Source of the DNA: Stutzerimonas stutzeri
Lineage (GTDB): Bacteria; Pseudomonadota; Gammaproteobacteria; Pseudomonadales; Pseudomonadaceae
Direction of reading: 5' to 3'
Assembly (NCBI GenBank): GCA_019056435.1
Contig: CP077641.1
Span: forward strand, 3,844,001-3,908,000
Length of the DNA: 64,000 nucleotides
Shown here: piece by piece, positions 28,263-37,369 of the stretch
How positions within the stretch are numbered: position 1 is the stretch's first letter
Layout of the letters: each line of letters opens with the position of its first letter
Made by a program: the position numbers and the translations under genes
The notes under the pieces: model-generated
The model's input: only the letters and a program-made list of their open reading frames with translations
Told to the model about the DNA's origin: nothing
Database searches by the model: none

Positions 28263-28919
28263 TTACCTGTGGCAGGTGTAGCAATGAGTCAGGTGGCGGG
28301 TGTCGATGTGGTGCGCCTTCAGCAATTGCTGGCCGACCTCGCGCCGATCGAGCTCGGTGGACCAGCCCATCGCCGTGATCGCTTCGCGCGGTCGCAGCCG
28401 CGGCGCCGGGTCCTGGTGGCAATCCAGGCACCAGCTCATGGTGAAGGCTTCGCCGCGGTACATGAGCGGCATGGTGTCGACCTGGCCGTGGCAGGTTTCG
28501 CAACCGACACCGGCGTTGACGTGGACGTCATGCTGGAAATAGACGTAATCGGGGAGCTCGGCCACGCGGTTCCAGCGCAAGGGCTTGTCCTCGGCCAAGC
28601 TCTGGCGAACCGGGGCCAGCATCTCGGCACCTGTCCATATCTGGGAGTGGCAGCTCATGCAGGTCTCGGTCGGCGGTAGCCCCGCCACTGCGCTTGTTTC
28701 GACGCTGTCATGGCAATAGCGGCAATCGATCTTCAAGGCGCCGGCGTGGTGTTCGTGGCTGAACGGCACGGGTTGCCGCACCACCCATCCCTTGCGACTG
28801 ATGTAATCCGAGCGATCCAGGACCATGACCACGATGAGCAATCCAGCCAACCCGCCGAACAGGATGAGCAAGGCCAGACGCAGCCACATATCAGCCGAAC
28901 GGGGGAAAATCTGAGGCAT
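28263..28919 (-). CDS. actA: pentaheme cytochrome c subunit ActA
   Basis: A 218-residue protein with one N-terminal membrane anchor (LRLALLILFGGLAGLLIVVMV, about 13-33) and five heme motifs: CRYCH, CMSCH, CETCH, CLDCH and CYTCH, the last at the C-terminus. Five CxxCH motifs with an N-terminal anchor are the ActA pattern of alternative complex III. It begins the act-sco-cox operon. It lies in the periplasm and moves electrons from ActB toward ActE and the oxidase. Confidence 0.93.
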   Translation of the reverse strand: MPQIFPRSADMWLRLALLILFGGLAGLLIVVMVLDRSDYISRKGWVVRQPVPFSHEHHAGALKIDCRYCHDSVETSAVAGLPPTETCMSCHSQIWTGAEMLAPVRQSLAEDKPLRWNRVAELPDYVYFQHDVHVNAGVGCETCHGQVDTMPLMYRGEAFTMSWCLDCHQDPAPRLRPREAITAMGWSTELDRREVGQQLLKAHHIDTRHLTHCYTCHR

Positions 28920-29126
28920 GCCTGACTTCTAAGGTCGAATGTATCCGTCTGTTTCGGCCGCCGATCGTGGATGAGTTCAGCCGAACGCGGCAAATGACGA
29001 GATTGCCTCACGCATGAGCGCTCGCTTCATCCGACGCGGATGACGACAATTGGGCGAAACCGGAGTGTGAACAGAATAATTAACATGCTGGTCGTTTATT
29101 CTGTGCGACCCTTTATTAACGACAAT

Positions 29127-29163
29127 AAAAAAAGCGGAATCCGTTTTCACGGATTCCGCTTTG
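29127..29163 (-). terminator. intrinsic terminator after KGG-repeat gene
   Basis: Stem AGCGGAATCCG (29133-29143) with its complement (29150-29160), 6-base loop, followed on the minus strand by a run of eight T. It lies about 30 bases after the stop of the stress-protein gene. Confidence 0.9.
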
Positions 29164-29192
29164 TCCTGACGCTGTCTGTTATAGATCAGCTA

Positions 29193-29506
29193 TCAGGAAC
29201 TGCGACCGCCACCGTGGCTGTTTTGGCCGCCTTTTTTTGCCAGCCTCAGATGCCTTCTCGCGATCGTTGGCGAAGTTTCCGCCACTGTTCTGCCCGCCCT
29301 TCTGGCCGGCTTCGGATGCGCGCTGGGGGTCGTTGGCGAAGTTGCCACCGCTGTTCTGGCCGCCTTTATGGCCGGCTTCAGAAGCGCGTTGCGGATCGTT
29401 GGCAAAGTTGCCGCCGCTGTTGTGACCGCCCTTTTTGTCCTGCTTCGGAGGCCTTCTCGCGATCGTTTGCAAAGTTACCCGGATTTCCGCTCTTATCATT
29501 CGACAT
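29193..29506 (-). CDS. KGG-repeat general stress protein, two frameshifts
   Basis: Reconstructed as about 103 residues, starting MSNDKSGNPGNFAND. It consists of about four copies of a 22-residue repeat (KGGxNSGGNFANDPQRASEAG), the KGG/Con-10 family of small hydrophilic stress proteins seen in Bacillus GsiB and many pseudomonads, linked to desiccation and salt tolerance. The frame shifts in two A-runs: near 29432 (five A where four are expected) and near 29232-29238 (seven A where six are expected). The C-terminus then reads KKGGQNSHGGGRSS. A strong terminator follows. Confidence 0.82.
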
Positions 29507-29909
29507 GAGATTACTCCAGTTACTTGGTGGTACTAAATAAGATGCGACTCAAACTGCAGCCGCCTCACTATCTCCGAAAGCGGTGAGCGCCTGATAGTTC
29601 GCACTTGTTTTTATCGGTCGATGAACGGCTCGCAATTATTCTGCTATCAAACCGTTAATTACTGTCATTGCACTTAGATGGCAACGAAACGCCAATTGCA
29701 GGGTTGGCGCTGCTTGCACCGGAGCAATCATTTTTGGAGCGTGCCGCGGTGGAGGTCGCCCCGCACACGACCGCTCATCCGATGGCGCGGCCTGTCAACA
29801 AGCTGTAACGCGTGTCGCTCAGTCTCGAGGTCAGGAAAGCCACGACGGCTGGCGCAAGGACGCGGCTCCAGAAGGACGATCCCTCACTCGACCGAGCACT
29901 TGAGGCCCC
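29507..29909. other. intergenic region without recognised gene
   Basis: The first 170 bases are AT-rich compared with the surroundings and must hold the promoter of the divergent-facing KGG gene. I found no RNA gene, repeat or coding pattern that I could support in the rest. Confidence 0.5.
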
Positions 29910-30080
29910 ATGAGCAGCAAAACGCTGGAAAACCTGGTCAGGCAGTCCGATCACAGCGCCAAGGCGCCGCTGGAACTGTGGAAGCAACTGCATCATGGGC
30001 ACCGGACATACCGACCCAGCGCCGCCGCCCTGGCACGACGCGCATCCTTCGATGCGGTCATGTCCGGCGCAAGCCGCTAA
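29910..30080 (+). CDS. possible 56-residue hypothetical protein
   Basis: ATG 29910 opens a 56-codon frame to a TAA at 30080, beginning MSSKTLENLVRQSDHSAKAP and rich in Lys, Arg and Ala. TTGAGG lies 4 bases upstream of the start as a ribosome binding site. The gene ends 5 bases before the convergent MFS gene. I do not recognise the family; the amphipathic start and basic tail (ARRASFDAVM) are plausible for a real small protein but this is weak evidence. Confidence 0.4.
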   Translation: MSSKTLENLVRQSDHSAKAPLELWKQLHHGHRTYRPSAAALARRASFDAVMSGASR

Positions 30081-30085
30081 CCCGC

Positions 30086-31275
30086 CTACCCGCTCTCGGC
30101 CCTGTGTTCCTGCTGCAGCAGGGCCCAGACGATCGCCAGCCCCACCAACGCCATCGCTCCGGCGCCCAGAAAGATGCTCTGCATGCCGATGTAGGTCGCC
30201 AGGGCCCCATGATCGCGCCGGACAGGCCCAGCGCCAGGTCGAAGAACATCGCGAACACGCTCAGTCCCGAACTGCGGTTGGCGACGCCTACGCGGGACAC
30301 CACCCCCACGCCCAGCGCCGGATAGAGCAGCGACAGGCCACAGCCGGTCAATGCCGAACCCGCGAGTGCGAAGCCAGGCGCTTCCGCCAGCCAAAGCATG
30401 ACGAGCCCGAGAATCTCGACCACCAGGCAGGCCACCGCCACGGTGTAGCCGCCGACACGGTTGATGAGGTTGGGGAACAGCAGGCGCGTTCCGATGAAGG
30501 CAAAGGCGAACGCCGTCAGGCACCAGGCGGCGCCATCCCACCCGCGCGTGTCGTAGTACAACGCGATGAAGGCGGTCAGCGTGCCGTAGCCGATGGTCGC
30601 CAGCGCCAGGCTCAGCCCGGGCGGCGCAACCTTCCACAGGACCTTGCCGAACGGCAGCCGCGCGCCGGGGTTGAGCGGCGCATCGCCACGTCGCCAGGCC
30701 AGGGCCAGTCCGGTTGCCGCGAGCAGCATGGTCACCACGCCCAGGCTCCAGAGGCCCAGGGACTGCTGCAGATAAACGCCCAGCGGCGCACCGATGCCGA
30801 CCCCTCCGTAGGCCGCGATCCCGTTCCAGGAGATCATCCGTGCCGTGCTCTGCGGCCCCAGCCGGGTAATGCCCCAGCTGATCGCGGAAATGCCGATCAG
30901 GCTCTGGGTAAAGCCCAGGACCAGGCGACTCGCGAGCAGCACGGCGATGCTTGCCGCCGGCCATGCCGTCATGAGCGCTGCGGCCAGCAGCAGGATGCCA
31001 CTGACGAATCCGAACGCCATGCCAATCAGAACCGTCTTCTTCGCGCCCCGCTCATCGGCCAGGCGGCCGGCCAGCGGCCTGCAAAGCAAGGTGGTGAGGT
31101 ACTGGGCGCCGATGACGACCCCGGCGATCGTCGTGCTGTAGCCCAGGGTGTCGTGCACGTAACCGGGCAGCGATGCGAGCGGGATGCCGATCGAGATGAA
31201 GGATATGAAGTTGAACACGACCAGCGAGAGGATGAACAAGGTGTCGTTGGCAGCGGGTTCGTTCGAAGCGGGCAT
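30086..31275 (-). CDS. MFS transporter (YhhS/YfcJ-like), frameshift near C-terminus
   Basis: Reconstructed as 396 residues with twelve helices. The MFS loop 2-3 motif appears as RPLAGRLADERGAKK, and the first half ends in GIGAPLGVYL. The group resembles the YhhS/YfcJ drug or metabolite exporters. The frame breaks near 30206-30209, where GGGG on the minus strand needs another G; the restored tail reads ALATYIGMQSIFLGAGAMALVG and stops at 30086. No regulator is adjacent, so the substrate is unknown. Confidence 0.85.
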
Positions 31276-31413
31276 GGATACGCCTGTCGTTGAGAGTGAA
31301 ACCGAGGACGCCGGGCCCTGGCGTGTCCAGGGCTATGACCTGTAACCGAACCCGTATATCCCCAAGCGTGGCGAACTCATCATACAACTGACCCGAGGGT
31401 CTGTGGCCATCGA

Positions 31414-32318
31414 TCAGGCTTGCCGGGTCATGACGGTGGGAGCCGGTCGGCGCCATTGCGGCAGCCCAATCAACACCACGGCGCTGAGGATGACCATCAT
31501 CGCCAACCCTTCCTCGATGCCAATTCGCTCCCCGCAAAGCTGATGCCCAGCAGCACCGCAACCACCGGGTTGACATAGGCGTAGCTGGTCGCGGCCGCAG
31601 GCCGAACGTGCTTGAGCAGATAGAGATAGGCGCTGAAGGCCACGATGGAGCCAAGCAGCGTCAAGTAGATCAGGGCAGCCCAGCCGGCCGGCGTCGGCAG
31701 CGTTTCGAGGCGCTCGCCGGACAACCCGCTGCCGAGCAAGAGCACGGCCCCGCCGACGAGCATCTGCGCGGCACTGGCCATGGCGCCGCCCGGCAGGTCG
31801 AGCTGACGGCTCCACATCGAGCCAAGCGCCCAGCTGGCGGCCGCGAGCAACACCAAGATTGCCCCCACCGGGCTCGCCTGCAGGTTGTGCCCGAGGTTGA
31901 GCAACCCGATCCCGACCAGGCCGAGCAGGATGCCGCCCCACTCCAGACCAATGGTCTTCTGCCCCCAGATCAGGCCAAACAACAACGCAAACAGGGGCAC
32001 GGTAGCGATGGCCAGCGCTGCGACGGCCGAAGCCACGCCGTAATGCTCGGCCACGGTCACGCCACCGTTCCCGCAGCTCAGCAGCAGTACCCCGATGAGC
32101 GCGCACGAGCGCCATTGCCGCGCGCTGGGTGCTGGCACGCCGCGCCAGCGCAGCCAGGCGAACATCAGGCTTCCCGCGATCACGAAGCGCAATCCCGCCA
32201 GGAGCATCGGCGGCCAGGACTCGACGCCGATCCGAATCACGAAATAGGTCGAACCCCAGATCAGGTAGAGCGCGGCGAAGGCGCCCACAAGCAACAAGGG
32301 AAAAGGACGGGTTGGCAT
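31414..32318 (-). CDS. EamA/DMT family transporter, frameshift near C-terminus
   Basis: Reconstructed as 301 residues with ten helices in two EamA repeats (first from LYLIWGSTYFVIRIG, second from AAASWALGSMWSRQLDLPGGA). Resembles YedA-type drug/metabolite exporters. The frame changes near 31530, where GGGG on the minus strand needs one more G; the restored end is GERIGIEEGLAMMVILSAVVLIG. Substrate unknown. It stands between the MFS gene and the M24 peptidase, all on the minus strand but with gaps of over 100 bases. Confidence 0.85.
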
Positions 32319-32422
32319 GCGGGCAGCCCTGGCGCGAAGGAAGGACGAAACGCCATTCTAGGCAAGGCGCTGATGATACCGACCGGCACAGTCAGCCTAT
32401 TGTTTGCCGGTGCAGTTCAGCT

Positions 32423-33652
32423 TCAGCGCCCCAGACCGAACGGATCATCGATGCTCGGACTCGGCTCGGTGAACCAGCAGGGGCCGCGCTCGCTCATGTA
32501 GAAGTGATCCTCGAGTCGGACCCCGAACTCGCCTGGCACGCAAATCATCGGCTCGTTGCTGAAGCACATTCCCACATCCAGCGGCGTATGGTCACCACGC
32601 ACCAGATAGGGCCCCTCATGGATGTCCAGGCCAATCCCGTGGCCGGTGCGGTGAGGCAGCCCGGGCAATTGGTAGTCCGGGCCCAGGCCGCAGGCTTCCA
32701 GTGAGCTGCGCGCGGCCTCGTCCACCTGTTCGCACGGTGCCCCCAGCTGCGCCGCCGCGAATGCCGCCAGCTGCGCTTCCCTTTCGAATCCCCAGATCGC
32801 TCGCTGATGCTCGCTGGGCTCGCCGAAAACATAGCTGCGGGTAATGTCCGACAGGTAACTGTGCACCCGGCAGCCGGTGTCGATGAGCACCATGTCGCCT
32901 CGCTTGAGGCGCTGCGTATAGCTCACACCATGAGGAAAGGCACTGGCCTCGCCGAACAGCACGATGCAGAACACCGAGCCCGTCGCACCGACCGCGCGAT
33001 GCGCTCGCTGGATGAACTCCACCACCTCCTGCGTACTGATGCCCTCGCGAAGGATGCTGGCCGCGGCTTTCTGGACCTCGAGGGTCATCAGCTTGGCCCG
33101 CTGCATCAGCGCGATCTCGCTGCTCGACTTGCGTTGCCGGCAGTATCCGCTGACCGAGGCGGCGTCGACGAATGCGTAGCCGGGGTCGAGCTGACGCAGC
33201 CCGTCGAACATGAAGAACGGCAATGCGGGGCAGACGCCGATACGCGGACGAGCATGGACGTTCGGCCTGATCCCCATTCGCAACAGGCAGTCGAATACCA
33301 GTCGGTAGGGACTCTCGTGTTCCTGCCAGCCATTGACCGCACCCTGCACCACCATGAAGTCGCGGATCGTTCCCTCTTCGAATACCGGAGCGATGTACTC
33401 CAGCGCACCACTGGCGGGCAGCAACGCACCAACCAGGCGCTCGCTCGGATTCCAGCGCACCCCGGTGAAGTACTCCAGGTTGCTCCCGGCGCTGAGCAAG
33501 ATGGCGTCGACACCAAGTTCGCGCATGCGCACCTGCGCCCGGCCGATGCGTGCCTGATATTCGGCGTGGGCAATCGGCTCCAGCCCATCGGTCATGTTGT
33601 GCAGTCGTGCCAGTGCTTCCTGCGGTGTGCTGCCGCCTACGCCGATCGTCAT
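32423..33652 (-). CDS. M24 family metallopeptidase (Xaa-Pro dipeptidase/creatinase-like)
   Basis: A 409-residue protein with a creatinase N-terminal domain (about 30-165) and a pita-bread catalytic domain. The five metal ligands are visible in order: Asp in LIDTGC, Asp in YLSDITRSY, His in GHGIGLDIHE, Glu in FSNEPMI and Glu in VRLEDHF. The family cleaves Xaa-Pro bonds or, in relatives, hydrolyses creatine or ectoine. It is divergent from an XRE-cupin regulator and near a dipeptide ABC importer, which suggests a role in the use of imported peptides. The substrate is inferred. Confidence 0.87.
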   Translation of the reverse strand: MTIGVGGSTPQEALARLHNMTDGLEPIAHAEYQARIGRAQVRMRELGVDAILLSAGSNLEYFTGVRWNPSERLVGALLPASGALEYIAPVFEEGTIRDFMVVQGAVNGWQEHESPYRLVFDCLLRMGIRPNVHARPRIGVCPALPFFMFDGLRQLDPGYAFVDAASVSGYCRQRKSSSEIALMQRAKLMTLEVQKAAASILREGISTQEVVEFIQRAHRAVGATGSVFCIVLFGEASAFPHGVSYTQRLKRGDMVLIDTGCRVHSYLSDITRSYVFGEPSEHQRAIWGFEREAQLAAFAAAQLGAPCEQVDEAARSSLEACGLGPDYQLPGLPHRTGHGIGLDIHEGPYLVRGDHTPLDVGMCFSNEPMICVPGEFGVRLEDHFYMSERGPCWFTEPSPSIDDPFGLGR

Positions 33653-33685
33653 GCCGCTCTCCCGCCTCGTAAGTGAAGTCGCCAG

Positions 33686-33704
33686 ATTTAAGTACAGCTT
33701 AAAT
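33686..33704. promoter_or_regulatory. operator-like palindrome between M24 peptidase and XRE-cupin regulator
   Basis: ATTTAAG-TACAG-CTTAAAT, a perfect 7-bp inverted repeat with a 5-base centre, in the 160-bp divergent gap. Its half-site CTTAAATTTTC resembles the CTTAATTTCG repeats before dppA. Probably the site of the adjacent helix-turn-helix regulator. Confidence 0.5.
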
Positions 33705-33812
33705 TTTCAGGCAAAGCTTTTTTGTAGCGGCCTACCTGGACGCCTGGGCATGGGCTGGCGCGATGGCGTTGCGCTGGCCGTATACTGGCGCCTTTCAGCA
33801 TGGGCGAAGCCA

Positions 33813-34377
33813 ATGACCGTCGATCGTATCGGTGAACGTTTGCGTCGTTACAGACGCGCCGCCAACAAGACCTTGAACCAGGTCGCCAAGGAGTCTGGAC
33901 TCACGGCGAGTTTCCTCTCCCAGGCCGAGCGCAACCTGACCGGCGTGTCGATTTCTTCGCTGGCCAACATCGCCAAATCGCTGGGCGTGCCGCTCAACAG
34001 CCTGTTCGACCAACCGACCCAGGCGCAGCCCGATTCCCACCAGGGCGAGCGGGTCCGCTACACCATCGAAGGCCAGCCGCTGGCCTACGAACGCCTGTCC
34101 ACGAGCTTTCCCGGGGAATCTGCTGAATGCCGTGAAGGTCAGCATGCCGGTGGGTTATCAGTCAGAACTGATCGCCCATGAGGGCTCGGAATTCGCGTAT
34201 GTGCTGAGCGGGCGCATCGTCTATACCGTGGACGGTCGCCAGTACCCGCTGGCAGCAGGCGACTCCATTCACTTCGATGCAGGCAAGCCCCATTACCTGG
34301 CCAACGTCGGCGACCAGGCAGCCGAAGTGCTCACGGTGACCACGATGGGCCTGTTCGACGATCTGGTGACTCGCTGA
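33813..34377 (+). CDS. XRE-family regulator with C-terminal cupin, frameshifted
   Basis: Reconstructed as 187 residues. The N-terminal helix-turn-helix (about 5-60; IGERLRRYRRAANKTLNQVA, LTASFLSQAERNLTGVSI) is joined to a cupin domain (GSEFAYVLSGRIVYTVDGRQY, LAAGDSIHFDAGKPHYLANVG). The frame changes near 34113-34116, where GGGG should be GGG, giving FPGNLLNAVKVSMPVG. XRE-cupin proteins regulate neighbouring catabolic or uptake genes and bind a small metabolite in the cupin. Likely targets here are the divergent M24 peptidase and the dpp operon downstream. Confidence 0.85.
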
Positions 34378-34445
34378 TGCCAGACCTGGCACCTGCTTTG
34401 CTTCGAAATTGTGGTTGAAACCGCGCCTCGCAAATTCAGCCCCGC

Positions 34446-34487
34446 TTAATTTCGATTGACCCGGTTTTCAGCATCACTTAATTTCGG
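34446..34487 (+). promoter_or_regulatory. dpp promoter with repeated operator-like sequence
   Basis: A sigma-70-like promoter, TTGACC (34457-34462), 17-base spacer, TAATTT (34480-34485), is flanked by two direct copies of CTTAATTTCG at 34446 and 34478. The copies are 32 bp apart, close to three helical turns; the second overlaps the -10 box. This fits repression by a dimer or pair of dimers. The leader to the dppA ATG is about 145 bases. Confidence 0.6.
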
Positions 34488-34638
34488 GGCAGGCCAAGGC
34501 TGCGCATTCTTCGACCAGAAGGCAGTTGCCAAGGGTGTTTACAGGCCGCACGGGTAACCCCCGTGGCGAGCGGCAGCAGCGAACATCCTGAGGTCCACGA
34601 GACCAACCCTCGATGAACATAAAAAGAATGAGGTTTGC

Positions 34639-36240
34639 ATGCGAAACACTAACTCCATCCGAGCATTGCTCGCCGCGGGTCTGATTTTCGGCTCTCCCCT
34701 CAGCTTTGCCGCCAGCAACCTGGTCTATTGCTCCGAAGGCAGCCCAGCCGGGTTCGACCCGGGCCAGTACACCACCGGTACCGATTTCGATGCCGCCTCC
34801 GAGACGGTCTTCAATCGACTCGCGCAATTCGAGCGTGGCGGCACCCGTGCCCTACCCGCCCTTGCGACCCGTTGGGAGGTATCGGACGACGGCCTCAGCT
34901 ACACCTTCCATCTGCGACCGGGGGTGAAGTTCCATTCCACGGACTACTTCAAGCCGACCCGTGAATTCAATGCGGATGACGTGGTGTTCACCTTCGAACG
35001 GATGCGCGACAAGGACCATCCCTTCCGTAAGGCCTATCCCAGCGAGTTCCCTTATTTCACCGACATGGGGATGGACAAGAACATCGCCAAAATCGAGAAG
35101 CTCGACGACATGACCGTCCGTTTCGAGCTCAACCATGTCGACGCAGCATTCATCCAGAACCTCGCGATGAACTTCGCCGCCGTCCATTCGGCCGAATATG
35201 CGCAGCAGCTGCTCGCCGACGGCAAGGCCGACCAGATCAACCAGAAGCCGATCGGCACCGGGCCCTTCGTATTCAGCCGATACCAGAAGGACGCGCAGAT
35301 CCGCTTCAAGGGCAACAAGGACTATTGGAATCCGGATGACGTGAAGATCGACAACCTGATCTTCGCCATCACCACGGACGCCTCGGTCCGGGCTCAGAAG
35401 CTGCGCGCCGGCGAATGCCAGATCACCCTCAACCCGCGCCCCGCTGACCTCGAGGCCCTGCAGAACGATCCCAACCTCGCCGTGCCCAGCCAGCCGGGCT
35501 TCAACCTCGGCTACATCGCCTACAACGTGGAGCACGCACCGCTGGACAAGCTCGAGGTGCGCCAGGCGCTGGACATGGCGGTCGACAAGAAGGCAATCAT
35601 CGAGGCCGTTTACCAGGGTGCCGGCCAGCTGGCCGTCAACGCGATGCCGCCGACCCAGTGGTCCTACGACGACAGCATCAAGGGCACCGAGTACAACCCG
35701 GAAAAGGCACGCGAACTGCTCAAGCAGGCCGGCATCGCTGAAGGCACCGAGATCACCCTCTGGGCGATGCCGGTGCAGCGTCCCTACAACCCCAACGCCA
35801 AGCTGATGGCCGAGATGATTCAATCCGACTGGGGCAAGATCGGCATCAAGGCGCGCATCGTCAGCTATGAGTGGGGCGAGTACATCAAGCGCGGCCACGC
35901 CGGCGAGCACGATGCCATGCTGATTGGCTGGACCGGCGACAACGGTGATCCGGATAACTGGCTGAACACCTTGTACGGCTGTGATGCGGTGGATGGCAAC
36001 AACTGGTCCAAGTGGTGCGATGCCGAGTACGACAAGATCGTCAAGCAGGCCAAGCGAATCACTGACCAGGACGAGCGCACCGAGCTGTACAAGCAGGCTC
36101 AGGCGATCATCCAGCAGCAATTGCCGATCACCCCCATCGCGCATTCCACCGTCTATCAACCGATGCGCAAGACGGTCCAGGGCTTCGAGATCAGCCCCTT
36201 CGGACGCAACTCCTTCTACGGTGTAGAGAACCAGCGCTGA
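34639..36240 (+). CDS. dppA: dipeptide ABC transporter substrate-binding protein
   Basis: A 533-residue family 5 extracellular solute-binding protein. The signal peptide is MRNTNSIRALLAAGLIFG to LSFAA (cut near 25). The mature start NLVYCSEGSPAGFDPGQYTTG and the blocks NPIGTGPF-like QKPIGTGPFVFSRYQKD, WAMPVQRPYNPNAKLMAEMIQ and GWTGDNGDPDNW follow E. coli DppA closely. It binds dipeptides in the periplasm and delivers them to DppBCDF encoded downstream. Confidence 0.93.
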   Translation: MRNTNSIRALLAAGLIFGSPLSFAASNLVYCSEGSPAGFDPGQYTTGTDFDAASETVFNRLAQFERGGTRALPALATRWEVSDDGLSYTFHLRPGVKFHSTDYFKPTREFNADDVVFTFERMRDKDHPFRKAYPSEFPYFTDMGMDKNIAKIEKLDDMTVRFELNHVDAAFIQNLAMNFAAVHSAEYAQQLLADGKADQINQKPIGTGPFVFSRYQKDAQIRFKGNKDYWNPDDVKIDNLIFAITTDASVRAQKLRAGECQITLNPRPADLEALQNDPNLAVPSQPGFNLGYIAYNVEHAPLDKLEVRQALDMAVDKKAIIEAVYQGAGQLAVNAMPPTQWSYDDSIKGTEYNPEKARELLKQAGIAEGTEITLWAMPVQRPYNPNAKLMAEMIQSDWGKIGIKARIVSYEWGEYIKRGHAGEHDAMLIGWTGDNGDPDNWLNTLYGCDAVDGNNWSKWCDAEYDKIVKQAKRITDQDERTELYKQAQAIIQQQLPITPIAHSTVYQPMRKTVQGFEISPFGRNSFYGVENQR

Positions 36241-36349
36241 ATCCGGCTCGGGCGGGCCAAGGCTCGCCCGCTTCGGCCTGCGCCCGTTCACCACTGGCAC
36301 GACACGGTAGCCGCCAGGCCGTGTCGTCCGCACAGGAGTATGCAACGCC

Positions 36350-37359
36350 ATGTTCAGTTTCATCGCGCGCCGTCTGGGTTTGCTGATCCCGACCTTTTTC
36401 GGCGTGACCCTGCTCACCTTCGCGCTGATCCGCATGATCCCCGGCGACCCCGTCGAAGTGATGATGGGGAACGTCGGGTCGACCCGGAAATGCATGCGCA
36501 GGCCATGGAGCGCCTCGGCCTGAACAAGCCGCTCTACGCGCAATACCTCGACTACATCGGCAAGCTCGCCCGCGGTGACCTCGGCGAATCGCTGCGTACC
36601 CGCACCAGCGTCTGGGACGAATTCACCACGCTTTTTCCGGCCACCCTCGAACTGGCGTTGGCGGCCTTGATCATCGCCGGGACGGCTGGCGTGCTGCTGG
36701 GCGTCATTGCGGCGCTCAAACGCGGCTCGTTGTTCGATCACGGCGTGATGGGGATTTCCCTGGTCGGCTATTCGATGCCGATCTTCTGGTGGGGCCTGAT
36801 TCTCATCATGTTCTTCTCGGTTGGCCTCGGCTGGACGCCTGTCTCCGGGCGTATCGACCTGCTTTACGATGTCCCGCCGGTGACCGGTTTCATGCTCATC
36901 GACACCCTGCTCAGCGATGAAGAAGGCGCTTTCCTGGACGCTGTGCGCCATATGATCCTGCCTGCGGTGGTGCTCGCGACCATCCCGCTCGCGGTGATCG
37001 CACGCATGACGCGTTCGGCCATGCTCGAAGTGCTCCGCGAGGACTACGTGCGCACCGCCAGGGCCAAAGGATTGTCACCTGCGCGGGTGGTGTTCGTGCA
37101 CGGATTACGCAATGCCATGATCCCGGTGCTCACGGTATTCGGCCTGCAGATCGGCACGCTACTGGCCGGTGCGGTGCTGACGGAGACGATCTTCTCCTGG
37201 CCCGGCATCGGCAAATGGCTGATCGAGTCCATCGGTGCCCGGGATTATCCGGTCGTGCAGAACGGCATCCTGCTGGTGGCCTGCCTGGTCATCCTGGTCA
37301 ATTTCATCGTCGACATTCTCTACGGGCTGGCCAACCCCCGTATCCGACACCAGCGCTGA
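36350..37359 (+). CDS. dppB: dipeptide ABC transporter permease DppB, frameshifted
   Basis: Reconstructed as 336 residues. The N-terminus (MFSFIARRLGLLIPTFFGVTLLTFALIRMIPGDP) is in one frame and the rest (VDPEMHAQAMERLGLNKPLY onward) in another; a missing G in the run 36466-36469 joins them as MMGERRVDPE. The permease has six helices and the EAA loop (EVLREDYVRTARAKGLSP). With DppC it forms the inner-membrane channel. Confidence 0.9.
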
Positions 37360-37369
37360 GGACGCCGCC

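Noticed and set aside
29215..29480. Tandem repeats taken as a CRISPR-like or satellite array
   Set aside because: The 66-bp period encodes the KGG protein repeat with no unique spacers.
29678..30325. 215-codon plus-strand frame through the gap and the MFS 3' end
   Set aside because: Arg/Pro/Ser-rich composition typical of a wrong frame; it overlaps the restored end of the MFS gene on the other strand. The 56-codon frame inside it in another phase is more protein-like.
33594..33812. Longer N-terminus for the XRE-cupin regulator from an upstream start
   Set aside because: The extension overlaps the promoter palindrome and has no family match; ATG 33813 directly precedes the helix-turn-helix domain.
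34852..36951. 699-codon minus-strand open frame opposite dppA and dppB
   Set aside because: Antisense of conserved dpp genes, no recognisable domain, no ribosome binding site or operon partner.
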